19,377 nucleotides of DNA from Planctomycetales bacterium. Lineage in GTDB: Bacteria > Planctomycetota > Planctomycetia > Gemmatales > Gemmataceae. Shown here in pieces: positions 6,653-14,006 of the stretch. Positions within the stretch are counted from its first letter, which is position 1, and every line of letters begins with the position of its first letter. The stretch spans positions 1 to 19,377 of the forward strand of contig JAGVLI010000796.1 of the NCBI GenBank assembly GCA_020054355.1, written 5' to 3'. Under the pieces are notes generated by a model. The model was not told the DNA's origin. It saw only the letters and a list, made by a program, of their open reading frames with translations, and searched no databases. The translations under genes were made by a program, and so were the position numbers.

Positions 6653-7666
6653 TCACGGGCCGGCTGGTTGGCCTTCGAGGACGCTGATCCACGTCGTCGT
6701 CGGCACGATGCGGGCCAATCGGAAGCCGGCGGCTTCGTACAACTGCCGGTACTCCTGCTCGGTCCGCTCCATGCCGCCGGGCAGGACCATCATCGCCAGG
6801 TCGAAGAACTTGCTGATCGACGGCTCGTTGCCTGGCGGCACCAGGCCCTCCACGACCAGCAGCTTCCCGGCGCCAGCCATAGCCTGGTGACAATTCCGCA
6901 GGATCGCCAGCGCCTTTTCGTCGTCCCAATCGTGGATGATGTGCCGCAGCTGGTAGGCGTCGGCCCCTGGCGGCACGGCCTCGAAGAAGTTCCCGGCCAC
7001 CACCCGGCAGCGATCCCACAGCCCTGCCGCTTCGATGGTCGGCCTGGCTCGTTCCACCACGTCGGGCAGGTCGAAGAGGATGCCTTGCATCGCCGGGTAC
7101 TTCTTCAGGACCACTGTAAGGACCGAGCCGTTGCCGCCGCCGATGTCGGCCAGGGTGCGGATGCCCGAGAAATCGTAGGCGTCGAGCATCGCCGCCGTCT
7201 CCCGGCCATGCACCCCGGTCATAGCGGCGTCGAAGAGTTGGCCCTTCTCGGGATTCTGGGCGAAAAACTCGAACAGCGGCATCCCGTACAGCTTCTCGAA
7301 GGCCGATTGTCCCGTCTGGATGCTGTGCAGCAGCCGGCCCCAGGCTTCGTACTGCCACTCGCCCCGCATGATCGCCATAGCCCAGAGCGAACCCGGCACG
7401 TCACTGCGCAGGCACTCGGCCAGCGGCGTCAGGCGGAAGCAGTGCTGCTCGTCCTCGGCAAAGATGCCGACGCCGGCGAGTGCCCGGAGCAGACGGTACA
7501 AGGAACGGGTGTTCGTCCCGGTTGCCTGGGCGAGTTCGGCAGCGGTCCGGGGGCTGTCCCGGAGCAGATCGGCCAGCCGCAGCTTGGCGGCGACGTAGAT
7601 GGCCTGGGTGTGCCAGTAGCCGGCCATCAACTGTGCAAGCTGGTCTTGCGGCGCACTTTCTGCCAC
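6653..7666 (-). CDS. SAM-dependent O-methyltransferase (COMT/hydroxyneurosporene-type)
   Basis: The 337-residue protein has the two-part layout of class I small-molecule O-methyltransferases. Residues ~9-85 are a winged-helix dimerisation domain (LAQLMAGYWHTQAIYVAAKL, TAAELAQATG, LYRLLRALAGVGIF). A Rossmann domain follows with SAM motif I DIGGGNG at 174-180, acidic loop FDLPDVVERA at 198-207, and HIIHDWDD at 242-249, where His245 aligns with the catalytic base of plant COMTs. C-terminal SKFFDLAMMV and EAAGF are also typical. Length is normal. The GTG start has GAGGA 8 bases upstream. The substrate cannot be told from sequence; the neighbouring SnoaL-like gene hints at a small secondary metabolite. 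Confidence 0.9.
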   Translation of the reverse strand: MAESAPQDQLAQLMAGYWHTQAIYVAAKLRLADLLRDSPRTAAELAQATGTNTRSLYRLLRALAGVGIFAEDEQHCFRLTPLAECLRSDVPGSLWAMAIMRGEWQYEAWGRLLHSIQTGQSAFEKLYGMPLFEFFAQNPEKGQLFDAAMTGVHGRETAAMLDAYDFSGIRTLADIGGGNGSVLTVVLKKYPAMQGILFDLPDVVERARPTIEAAGLWDRCRVVAGNFFEAVPPGADAYQLRHIIHDWDDEKALAILRNCHQAMAGAGKLLVVEGLVPPGNEPSISKFFDLAMMVLPGGMERTEQEYRQLYEAAGFRLARIVPTTTWISVLEGQPAGP

Positions 7667-7746
7667 GGCTCACTTCCTCGGTAAACGGTGTTGCTGACGC
7701 TCCCAGGTTACAATGTTTGCCAGAGAAATCCAACGTCGGGCATCAC

Positions 7747-7769
7747 GGCAGGTTCAACGAAACCCTGCC
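7747..7769. promoter_or_regulatory. inverted repeat in the divergent spacer
   Basis: GGCAGGTT and AACCCTGCC form an inverted repeat with a single bulged base around a 6-base centre, in the 171-bp spacer between the O-methyltransferase and esterase genes. It could be an operator or a hairpin. No convincing -35/-10 pair was seen beside it. Confidence 0.25.
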
Positions 7770-7837
7770 GCCGCTGCCAAGGGTAGAATTCGCAGGGGTC
7801 ACTCGCAAAGTTATCGCACCTGATTCGGGAGAACCGC

Positions 7838-8746
7838 ATGTTTCGCATGGGCATCCTCATGGCCTGCCTGGCTGCCGCCCAAGGTCAACTGCAACCGGGG
7901 GACCACACTCGCTCCCTCGAAGTGGACAAGCGGACCCGCAGCTACCTCGTCCACTTCCCCAAGTCCTACGACGGCACGAAGGCGGTCCCCGTCGTGCTGG
8001 CCTTCCACGGAGGCGGCAGCAATGCCCAGGGCATGGTCCAGTTCTGCGGCCTCAACGACAAGGCCGACCAGGAAGGGTTCATCGTCGTTTACCCGTATGG
8101 GACGGGCCGGCTGGAGAAGGTGCTGACCTTCAACGCCGGCAACTGCTGCGGCTACGCAATGGAACAGAAAGTGGATGATGTGGCTTTCATCAGGGCCTTG
8201 CTGGACGACCTGGGCAAAGTCGCCAAGGTCGATCCGAAGCGGGTCTACGCCACCGGCATGTCGAACGGGGCCATGATCTCGTACTTGCTGGCCTCGGAGC
8301 TTTCGGACCGCATCGCCGCCATCGCCCCCGTGGCCGCACCGATGGGCACCGAGAAGTGCAACCCGAAGCGGCCCGTGCCGGTGATCCACTTCCACGGCAC
8401 CGACGACCAGAACGCCCCTTTCAAGGGCGGCAAGGGCAAGGGCGTCTCGGGCACGGACTTTTATTCGGTGGACCACTCGATCCGGGCCTGGGTCAAGGCG
8501 AACGGCTGCAAGGAAGAGCCGACCACGGCGAAGCTGCCGAAGAAGGTGGACGACGGCACGGCGGTGGAGATCAAGACCTACGGCGGCGGCATGGACGGTT
8601 CAGAAGTCGTGCTGGTCATTATTGAGGGCGGCGGGCACACCTGGCCGGGTCGAGAGCCGAAGGTAAAGCTCCTGGGCAAGTCCACCCAGAACGTGTCCGC
8701 CAATGATCTGATGTGGGAGTTCTTCCAGAAGCACCCGATGAAGTAG
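7838..8746 (+). CDS. secreted CE1-type esterase / PHB depolymerase-like hydrolase
   Basis: The 302-residue alpha/beta hydrolase starts with a short signal peptide (FRMGILMACLAAAQGQ). Oxyanion motif HGGGSNAQG lies at 57-65, nucleophile motif GMSNGAM at 140-146 (Ser142), acid HGTDDQN at 186-192, and catalytic His267 in GGGHTWPG. This order is that of the LpqC/feruloyl-esterase/polyhydroxybutyrate depolymerase family. Cys103-Cys104 may form disulphides in the exported protein. GGGAG lies about 7 bases before the ATG. The substrate is a short-chain or aryl ester, or PHB; sequence does not decide. It is followed after two bases by a membrane methyltransferase gene. Confidence 0.88.
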   Translation: MFRMGILMACLAAAQGQLQPGDHTRSLEVDKRTRSYLVHFPKSYDGTKAVPVVLAFHGGGSNAQGMVQFCGLNDKADQEGFIVVYPYGTGRLEKVLTFNAGNCCGYAMEQKVDDVAFIRALLDDLGKVAKVDPKRVYATGMSNGAMISYLLASELSDRIAAIAPVAAPMGTEKCNPKRPVPVIHFHGTDDQNAPFKGGKGKGVSGTDFYSVDHSIRAWVKANGCKEEPTTAKLPKKVDDGTAVEIKTYGGGMDGSEVVLVIIEGGGHTWPGREPKVKLLGKSTQNVSANDLMWEFFQKHPMK

Positions 8747-8748
8747 CG

Positions 8749-9309
8749 ATGGAAGCCTGGAAACACCTGCGAGCCATCCTCGTACTGCCGGGCATGGCGG
8801 CGGCGGTGATCCCTGCCGTTCTGCTGCTTCTCATCGGCCCGGACACCTTCGGTATCTGGGAATCGGCTCCGGCGCTGCGAGTGGTCCTGGCGGTCCTCGG
8901 CGTGGTGTTCGTCGCCCTGAGCCTCGTGCTGATGGTGGCGACGATCCGCCTTTTCGGGACCGTGGGCCGGGGCACGCTGGCGCCGTGGAACCCGCCGCAG
9001 CATCTTGTGGTCCGGGGCGTCTACCGCCACGTCCGCAACCCGATGATCTCCGGGGTGTTCTCCGTTCTGCTGGGCGAGGCCCTGCTGGCTGCGTCCTTGC
9101 CGCTGTTTGGCTGGTTTGCCGTCTTCGTCATCGGGAACCTGATCTACATCCCGTGGTTCGAGGAGCCGGGTTTGGTCCGGCGCTTTGGCGAGGAGTACCG
9201 CATTTATCAGCGGAACGTGCCCCGCTGGATTCCAAGGACAACGCCGTGGAAAGCCGGAGACGAAAACCACGGGGCTTCACCGAGCGGCCTCACGCCGCCT
9301 GCCGGATGA
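8749..9309 (+). CDS. isoprenylcysteine carboxyl methyltransferase family membrane protein
   Basis: The 186-residue product has hydrophobic helices near residues 9-30, 42-68, 100-118 and 120-136. The ICMT/PEMT signature is complete: LVVRGVYRHVRNPM at 86-99, then WFEEPGLVRRFGEEYRIYQR at 136-155 and VPRWIP at 157-162. In this family the RHVRNP and EE residues bind SAM at the membrane surface. Bacterial members methylate varied lipophilic substrates, so the true acceptor is unknown. The start follows the esterase stop by two bases, implying one transcript. The last ~20 residues (after RTTPW) look non-native, and the stop overlaps the opposing GIY-YIG remnant. Confidence 0.85.
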   Translation: MEAWKHLRAILVLPGMAAAVIPAVLLLLIGPDTFGIWESAPALRVVLAVLGVVFVALSLVLMVATIRLFGTVGRGTLAPWNPPQHLVVRGVYRHVRNPMISGVFSVLLGEALLAASLPLFGWFAVFVIGNLIYIPWFEEPGLVRRFGEEYRIYQRNVPRWIPRTTPWKAGDENHGASPSGLTPPAG

Positions 9310-9490
9310 GCAATTCCTTCCCCTGGCGGGATAGCGACTTGATTGCCGCCTCTCGTTGCAACGCCAGGCTGCGACTGCCGTGGACCTCGTGGTAAACGAG
9401 CCGGATGGGCCGGCGGCTGCGCGTGTAGCGGGAGGCAGTCCCGGCGTTGTGCTGGCGACAGCGGCGGTCCAAGTCCTTCGTGCTGCCGGA
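9290..9490 (-). pseudogene. GIY-YIG nuclease domain (UPF0213-like), N-terminus missing
   Basis: From Ser at 9490 the translation reads SGSTKDLDRRCRQHNAG, RYTRSRRPIRLVYHEV, then ALQREAAIKSLSRQGKELLI, matching small GIY-YIG proteins from the YIG strand onward. The conserved first strand (Y-V-Y-I-L-x-C-x-D-G) is absent; upstream sequence in all three frames does not supply it. The open frame can only start at TTG 9517, inside the neighbouring Cys-rich gene. Catalytic Arg and Glu positions after YIG seem present, but the missing GIY strand should prevent folding. Confidence 0.7.
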
Positions 9491-9500
9491 GAACCTAACG

Positions 9501-9656
9501 ATGGTGCGAGGCTGCAAGGGCTGTGGTTCTACCTGCGGCGTGCCTGCTTGTTCCGTGTGTCAAGGTAAGAGCCTGTGCCAGAAGTGTCACAGAAAGATCA
9601 AGAACAATCCCCAGGAGAGGGTAAACCGTGAACGATCCAACCGAAGCAATTCGTAG
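9501..9656 (+). CDS. small Cys-rich putative zinc-binding protein (51 aa)
   Basis: The product has seven cysteines in 25 residues, with spacing C-x2-C-x3-C-x4-C-x2-C-x5-C-x2-C followed by His (CQKCH), then a basic, Asn/Arg-rich tail. This is a plausible zinc ribbon or knuckle; I cannot name the family. GGAG lies 8-9 bases before the ATG. The 3' end overlaps the next gene by 29 bases in another frame. Third positions are less GC-rich than in the flanks, suggesting an acquired gene. Confidence 0.55.
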   Translation: MVRGCKGCGSTCGVPACSVCQGKSLCQKCHRKIKNNPQERVNRERSNRSNS

Positions 9657-9879
9657 AGCGAGGCAGGCTGAAATTAACGCCGAGCCAGGTAGCCGAGAGG
9701 CGCTGGAAGCCGAACACGGTCAGGTGTGGGACACCGGCCAGCTTGGCGAGCAATTCGAGGTCGTCGGTTTCATGGCCCCGCTCGTGGTCGTCCGGCGCAG
9801 GGCCGATGGCGTGAAGGGAAGCCTCGAAGTCCAGCACAGTCCCCGTTTCTATTTCAACTGGCAGCCGCACAACAGGTGA
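9628..9879 (+). CDS. small conserved protein (83 aa), unknown function
   Basis: The product has a helical N-terminus (PTEAIRRARQAEINAEPGSR), then a compact beta-rich half (VWDTGQLGEQFEVVGFMAPL, VVVRRRADGVKGSLEVQHSP, RFYFNWQP). I recall similar 80-residue hypothetical proteins in planctomycetes and other bacteria, but no function. The GTG start has GGAGAGG about 7 bases upstream. It overlaps the Cys-rich gene, so the two are probably translated from one message. Confidence 0.7.
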   Translation: MNDPTEAIRRARQAEINAEPGSREALEAEHGQVWDTGQLGEQFEVVGFMAPLVVVRRRADGVKGSLEVQHSPRFYFNWQPHNR

Positions 9880-9884
9880 GCAGC

Positions 9885-9983
9885 ATGTCCATCAGCGAAA
9901 TGACCTGGCAGCAGGGATTGGACTCTCAAATGGCCTGCAACCCAGGTGTTCAGCCGGTCCTACTTCGGAAGGGCGGAATATGA
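9885..9983 (+). CDS. possible short peptide gene (32 aa)
   Basis: ATG 9885 has AGGTGA 5 bases upstream and encodes a short peptide containing EMTWQQGLDSQMACNPGVQP. The stop overlaps the next ATG (ATATGA), the coupling arrangement seen elsewhere in the window. Codon use is less biased than in large genes, and I recognise no family, so it could be a leader that couples translation or a chance frame. Confidence 0.35.
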   Translation: MSISEMTWQQGLDSQMACNPGVQPVLLRKGGI

Positions 9984-10495
9984 AGAAGTGTTGGTTCTTG
10001 CAGGTGCAGCTCGTTGCCGGGTGGCCGGTGGCCGATCCCGTGGCCTGGTGCCTTGAAAACGCTCACCAGCCGCTCCTGGAGCCGGCCCGCGATCGCCTTC
10101 TTGTTCTCGATGCTCAAGCGGACCCGGAGCGGATCATCAACGCGGCCCTGCGCCGCTGCGGCTTGAATCTCGTGGAAGTAGGGTCATTGGAACGGGTCGT
10201 CATCATACATTTCTGGACCGCCCTGGCCGACCCTCGCCCTCTTTTCAAAGAAGAGCAACTTGCCCGGCCCGAGGTCCGGGTTGCGCACCTGCGCCGCAAG
10301 AACGGCGCCGTCATCATCCAGATCGGCGACAACTTCCTCTTTGGTGAGCAGCCCTGGCAAGGTTTCCAGTGGGGCCCATACCGGCGAACTGGGACAGGCG
10401 TGCCCATGATGAAGCCGGTGATTGGACCGGCGCCACTCGAAGCACCTGCTCATGGCCTGGGCTGCCTGAACGGTGGATTCCGTGGGCAGTCTTAA
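9980..10495 (+). CDS. hypothetical protein (171 aa), C-terminus uncertain
   Basis: The first ~130 residues have good coding character: WPVADPVAWCLENAHQPLLE, DRLLVLDAQADPERIINAAL, HFWTALADPRPLFKEEQLAR, AVIIQIGDNFLFGEQPWQGF. The last ~40 residues are Gly/Pro-rich with poorer codon use, while an overlapping frame from 10369 shows better coding character. A frameshift near 10370 may therefore have cut off the true C-terminus. No family or membrane segment recognised. Confidence 0.55.
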   Translation: MKKCWFLQVQLVAGWPVADPVAWCLENAHQPLLEPARDRLLVLDAQADPERIINAALRRCGLNLVEVGSLERVVIIHFWTALADPRPLFKEEQLARPEVRVAHLRRKNGAVIIQIGDNFLFGEQPWQGFQWGPYRRTGTGVPMMKPVIGPAPLEAPAHGLGCLNGGFRGQS

Positions 10496-10830
10496 AGTGC
10501 ATCTGGCGGCGGGAACAGGCGCCACCCTGCCTCAACCGCGACATGCCGCTGGTACTGGCCGCCTTCCGGCTCTGCCGGCGCCTGCTGTCGGCAAACGATT
10601 CGTGCCTGGACCGGGTTTGCTTCTCCTGCCGGCGCATCTTTCGAGATTGGTGCTGCGGTTCTCCGTGGGCATGGCTCGTGCAACATCTGGAGCGTAACCT
10701 GCTGCCTGTGCTGCATCACGGCATCGTCACCACAGACCTTCGACCACCGCACGCCGAAGACCAGTTGCAGCAAGCGAGAGGGAGGGAGATTCAGTGGACC
10801 TGGCTCGACCAGCCAACCTGGGTGCCGTAG
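10369..10830 (+). CDS. hypothetical Cys/Trp/Arg-rich protein (start uncertain)
   Basis: From about 10470 this frame has strongly GC-biased third positions and a distinctive product: LVLAAFRLCRRLLSANDSC, DRVCFSCRRIFRDWCCGSPW, LVQHLERNLLPVLHHG. CxxC and CC pairs suggest metal binding. The frame opens at GTG 10369 without a clear ribosome binding site and overlaps the 9980 gene by 127 bases. It may be the displaced 3' half of that gene, or a separate gene starting at ATG 10543. The 3' end overlaps the GNAT start by 37 bases. Confidence 0.45.
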   Translation: MGPIPANWDRRAHDEAGDWTGATRSTCSWPGLPERWIPWAVLKCIWRREQAPPCLNRDMPLVLAAFRLCRRLLSANDSCLDRVCFSCRRIFRDWCCGSPWAWLVQHLERNLLPVLHHGIVTTDLRPPHAEDQLQQARGREIQWTWLDQPTWVP

Positions 10831-11336
10831 CCGCAACGCACCTGGAAACCGAGCGACTCCTGCCGCGCCCTTTCTGCGAGGGCGACTTCGAGGATTTGTG
10901 CGCCCTGTTCGCTGACCCAGATGTGATGCAGTTCGTAGGGCACGGGGTTCGGGACTGCCAGGTAACCCGACGCAGCTTACGAAGGATGATGAGGCATTGG
11001 CAACGACACGGCTTCGGCCTCTGGGCATTGAGTCCGAAGGCGAGCGGTCAGTTCGTTGGGCGCTGCGGCGTCGGCTATCTGCACGAATTGAAGGATGCCG
11101 AGTTGGCCTACGCCTTGGCCCGGCCATTTTGCGGCCAAGGTTTGGCGACGGAGACGGTGCGGCGCACGTTGCAACATGCGTTCGAGGACTTGCGGCTGCC
11201 TCGGGTAATCGGCGTGGCCCGGCCCGAAAACGTGGCCTCCCAGAAGGTCATGGTGAAGGCCGGGATGACGTTCCGGCGCCGCTGTCGTTGCGATAGCATC
11301 GAAGCCGTGATGTACAGTATCGGCAGGTCAGCGTGA
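10794..11336 (+). CDS. GNAT-family N-acetyltransferase (RimJ/RimL-like)
   Basis: The 180-residue product has the GNAT layout: LETERLLPRPFCEGDFEDL at 17-35, a helix with RRMMRHWQRHGFGLWAL, GQFVGRCGV at 85-93, and acetyl-CoA motif A with AYALARPFCGQGLATE at 105-120, then VARPENVASQKVMVKAGM at 141-158. Asn146 and Ser149 sit at the usual CoA-contact positions. This is the RimJ/RimL or ribosomal-protein/small-molecule acetyltransferase group (Acetyltransf_3 type). GTG 10794 is supported by GGGAGG about 7 bases upstream. The acceptor substrate is unknown. Confidence 0.85.
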   Translation: MDLARPANLGAVAATHLETERLLPRPFCEGDFEDLCALFADPDVMQFVGHGVRDCQVTRRSLRRMMRHWQRHGFGLWALSPKASGQFVGRCGVGYLHELKDAELAYALARPFCGQGLATETVRRTLQHAFEDLRLPRVIGVARPENVASQKVMVKAGMTFRRRCRCDSIEAVMYSIGRSA

Positions 11337-11412
11337 AGGGAGAGAGGTACGCTGGTATCTGTCTCCAATGGCTGACCGGTTTCGGGATCACGGTCCCCTC
11401 GGCAGGGAGGAG

Positions 11413-12495
11413 TCAAACAGTCGAAGCTCGTCCCACCAGTGGTCGGAGTTCCGTCTCCAGGATGGCTTCTACGTCCTCGCTGCCGCGGGCATCGACCGCG
11501 GTGACTTTGCCGGCCTGCACCGACTTTTTCAGCGAGTCGATCTCCTCCAGCCGGTCCGCCTGGAACTTCGGCTCGAACTTCACGGCCTCGACCTTGGGCA
11601 CGGCGTCCTCGATGGGCTGCTGCTCCTTGGCCCACAGTTGCCAGCCCCCGTTGAGGATCGCCACGTTCGGGAGGCCGACGTACTTCAGCGTCCACCAGAT
11701 GCGGGCCGTGTCGGTCGGACTGCTGCCGTAGACCACCACCGGGGAGTCGTGGCCGATGCCAAGCTGGCCGACCTTCTCGCCCCAGGCTTTGGCGTCGTGG
11801 AAGCCGTCCTCCTTCTTGCCCTGGTCCTGCCAACTCTTCACGTCCACCCACACGGCGCCGGGGATGTGGCCTTTGGCATAGTCCACCGCCGCTCGGGTGT
11901 CGAGAATGCGCAGGCCCGGCTGCTTCAGCTTCTTCTGGAGTTCGGCTGGCTCGATCAGCATGGTTTTTCGCTCCGGCGGCGCGGCCCGCTCCTTGATGCG
12001 GTCCACGGATTCCTTGAAATAGAGGACGTTCTCGGCCTGGTGGCACTGGACGCAGCCGGCATGAAGTTTCTCCAAGGCGCCGCCCAGCCTGACGCCGTCC
12101 TTCGCCTTCACGGCCTTCAAGACTTCGGGCAGGCTCTCGTTCAGGAATGGCTGGCAGGACTTGGCCCGCTTGGGCCGGCGTTCGACGGCCAGGCGCAGGG
12201 CCAAGTCGATCTTCTCGGTCTGGTACTGAGCGTACTCCCAATTGCGGGTCTGGCCGGCGTGGAGTAGTTCGCCGTAGCGGTAGCCAATCTCGGCCATCGC
12301 CACGTCCAGGCCCCGCAGGTGCCGCTCGATCTGGGCGAACTTTTCCTCGGTGGCGCCCTCGAGCCACGGGTCCGGCGGCGCCGGGGCCTGCTCAGCTTCC
12401 GCAGCGACGGCGGGCATCAGCGGGGGTATCGTGCGGGACTGCACGATCAGAATGAGACAGCCAACTGCCAGTCCTCCGGCCAGGAAGGACAGCAT
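11413..12495 (-). CDS. membrane-anchored cytochrome c-rhodanese fusion, C-terminally truncated
   Basis: From ATG 12495 the 360-residue product has an N-terminal signal/anchor (LSFLAGGLAVGCLILIV), an Ala/Pro linker, and a helical domain whose end carries a c-type heme motif CVQCH at about 148-152, in the manner of cytochrome c'. One rhodanese domain follows (ILDTRAAVDYAKGHIPGAVW, VVVYGSSPTDTARIWW, NVAILNGGW). A second rhodanese domain begins (VTAVDARGSED) and then stops. In two-domain sulfurtransferases the catalytic Cys is in that second domain; the first has none here, so sulfur transfer should be lost. A longer frame opens at TTG 12621; GGAGG at about 12530 lacks a usual start codon after it, so the start is uncertain. 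Confidence 0.7.
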   Translation of the reverse strand: MLSFLAGGLAVGCLILIVQSRTIPPLMPAVAAEAEQAPAPPDPWLEGATEEKFAQIERHLRGLDVAMAEIGYRYGELLHAGQTRNWEYAQYQTEKIDLALRLAVERRPKRAKSCQPFLNESLPEVLKAVKAKDGVRLGGALEKLHAGCVQCHQAENVLYFKESVDRIKERAAPPERKTMLIEPAELQKKLKQPGLRILDTRAAVDYAKGHIPGAVWVDVKSWQDQGKKEDGFHDAKAWGEKVGQLGIGHDSPVVVYGSSPTDTARIWWTLKYVGLPNVAILNGGWQLWAKEQQPIEDAVPKVEAVKFEPKFQADRLEEIDSLKKSVQAGKVTAVDARGSEDVEAILETELRPLVGRASTV

Positions 12496-12608
12496 CCGTC
12501 CCCCGGTCTGTTGTGTTCCGATCGTGGCTCCTCCCTTCGGTTCGTTGGTCCGTCTCGTGCGGGGATCGGTGCTGCGCCTCTTTCCAGCACTGAGGCCAGG
12601 GGCTATTC

Positions 12609-12634
12609 TATCGGTAGACAATATCGGGAGACAA
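12609..12634. repeat. 13-bp direct repeat before the PadR gene
   Basis: TATCGGTAGACAA (12609-12621) is followed without a gap by TATCGGGAGACAA (12622-12634), one mismatch. The mismatch creates GGGAGA, the ribosome binding site of the gene starting at 12639. Tandem half-sites just before a regulator gene could be an autoregulatory operator, or a replication-slippage product that made the binding site. Confidence 0.75.
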
Positions 12635-12638
12635 GATC

Positions 12639-13010
12639 ATGCCGGAAGTCCTGAGTCGATTGTTCTTCGCCGGTTTCGTGCGGCTGCACATCCTGCACCA
12701 CGCCGCCGAGGAGCCGATCTGCGGCGTGGAGATCGTGGCTGAGTTGGGCCGGCATGGCTACCGGCTGAGTTTTGGCACGGTGTACCCTGTCTTGCACGAA
12801 CTGGAGCAGGCGGGCTATCTGACCGACCAGGCCCAGGTGGTGGCCGGCAAGCAGCGCAAGTATTACCGGGCCACATCGGAGGGCCGCAAGGCGCTGGAGG
12901 CTGCCAAGGAGAAACTCCGAGAACTGGCCGGCGAGGTCTTGGAACAGCAGAAACCGACGAGAAAAGCAACCCGCGGAAATGCAACCCGCACCCCGAGGGC
13001 AGCACCATGA
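12639..13010 (+). CDS. PadR-family transcriptional regulator
   Basis: The 123-residue product shows the PadR winged helix: LHILHHAAEEPICGVEIVAE at 17-36, recognition helix/wing with GYRLSFGTVYPVLHELEQAG at 40-59, then RKYYRATSEGRKALEAAKEK as wing end and dimer helix. The GTVYPVLHxLE block is diagnostic. The C-terminal tail is basic. GGGAGA lies 7-8 bases before the ATG. The stop overlaps the ATG of the exchanger gene (ATGA), so the transporter is the likely regulated target. PadR proteins usually repress and release on binding a small ligand; the ligand here is unknown. Confidence 0.9.
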   Translation: MPEVLSRLFFAGFVRLHILHHAAEEPICGVEIVAELGRHGYRLSFGTVYPVLHELEQAGYLTDQAQVVAGKQRKYYRATSEGRKALEAAKEKLRELAGEVLEQQKPTRKATRGNATRTPRAAP

Positions 13011-13969
13011 GCCTCCTTCTGTCGCTGACCCTCTTCGTGGGCGGCCTGGCGCTGGTGATTTTCTTCGCCGAAAAGCTGGTGAAGGGCGTGGTCGGCACGT
13101 CGGCGGGCTTTGGGGTGTCCGCCTTCGTCCTCAGTGTCGTCTTCATCGGCTTCGACCCGGAAAACCTGGCCGTGGGTGCGGTGGGTTCTTACGAACAGAT
13201 CAGCGGCATCGCCCTCGGCTCCATCATCGGCGCCGCAATGGCGGCGATTGCCTTCGCCTTCGGGGTCACTGCCCTGGTCGCCCCCAGGACCTTTGAGCGG
13301 GTGCCCCGCTCGATCCTGGCAATCCCCCTCGCTGCGGTCCTGCTGTTCGCTGTCCTCGCTTGGGACGGCACGCTTTCCCGGCTCGATGGCGCCATCCTGC
13401 TTGTTGGTTTTGTCCTCGCCGTCCTTATCCTGTTGTGGCTGAGTCGCCGGGGGATCGACATCCGGCCTACGGGTGAAGTGGCTGAAACCCTGGAGGAAGC
13501 GGGGAGCCTCAGCAGGTGGAAGTCCCTGGCGCTGATGCTGCTATCGCTCCTGGCGATCATCGTTGGCAGCGAACTGCTGGTGGAAGGCTCCCGAACACTG
13601 ATCGCCTGGCTCGGCCTGTCCGACACGCTCTTCGGCATGACGGTGCTGGCGTTCCTGGTCAGCGTGGAGGAGATCTCCAGGGAGCTGCCGGCAGCCCTGA
13701 AGGGGCGGTCCGACATCTCCTACGGCAACGTCGCCGGCTCGCTCCTGGCCTTCTTCCGCTTCAATGCCGGGATCGTCGCCCTGGTACGGCCCGTTCCAGT
13801 CGAGCCATCCGTCTTGCGCTTCTTCCTGCCGGTCTGCGGGCTGACGGTCCTGGCGATCACCCCGGTCATGCTGACGGGGCAGGTTCCTCGCTGGGCTGGA
13901 GCCATCCTGGTCCTGATGTACTTGCTGTTCGTCTTCGGCGGTTATGCCGGTTGGGAGATGCTGCCGTGA
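13007..13969 (+). CDS. CaCA-superfamily cation exchanger (sodium/calcium exchanger-like)
   Basis: The 320-residue protein is almost wholly hydrophobic, with about ten membrane helices in two halves. Each half has one CaCA alpha-repeat-like motif: GFDPENLAVGAVGS at 48-61 followed by GIALGSIIGAA, and FLVSVEEISREL at 216-227 followed by SYGNVAGSLLAFFRFN. Glu52 and Glu221/222 are at the positions of ion-binding acidic residues. The motifs deviate from the GTSxPE consensus, so the ion (Ca2+, Na+, K+ or another metal) is open. It is coupled to the PadR gene by a 4-base overlap and converges on the P-type ATPase remnant. Confidence 0.85.
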   Translation: MSLLLSLTLFVGGLALVIFFAEKLVKGVVGTSAGFGVSAFVLSVVFIGFDPENLAVGAVGSYEQISGIALGSIIGAAMAAIAFAFGVTALVAPRTFERVPRSILAIPLAAVLLFAVLAWDGTLSRLDGAILLVGFVLAVLILLWLSRRGIDIRPTGEVAETLEEAGSLSRWKSLALMLLSLLAIIVGSELLVEGSRTLIAWLGLSDTLFGMTVLAFLVSVEEISRELPAALKGRSDISYGNVAGSLLAFFRFNAGIVALVRPVPVEPSVLRFFLPVCGLTVLAITPVMLTGQVPRWAGAILVLMYLLFVFGGYAGWEMLP

Positions 13970-14006
13970 GCGAATTGCGTGCGGCAAACCACCAGTCTTC
14001 GCTACC

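Noticed and set aside
9490..9500. ACCTAAC beside the GIY-YIG junction resembles the RYYYAAC core of an integron attC site
   Set aside because: No matching GTTRRRY partner lies at the right distance, genes are not in one orientation, and no integrase is present.
11108..12367. 419-codon minus-strand open frame over the rhodanese gene
   Set aside because: Arg/Gly/Pro-rich translation with no motif; it is a shadow of the cytochrome-rhodanese frame and also crosses the opposing GNAT gene.
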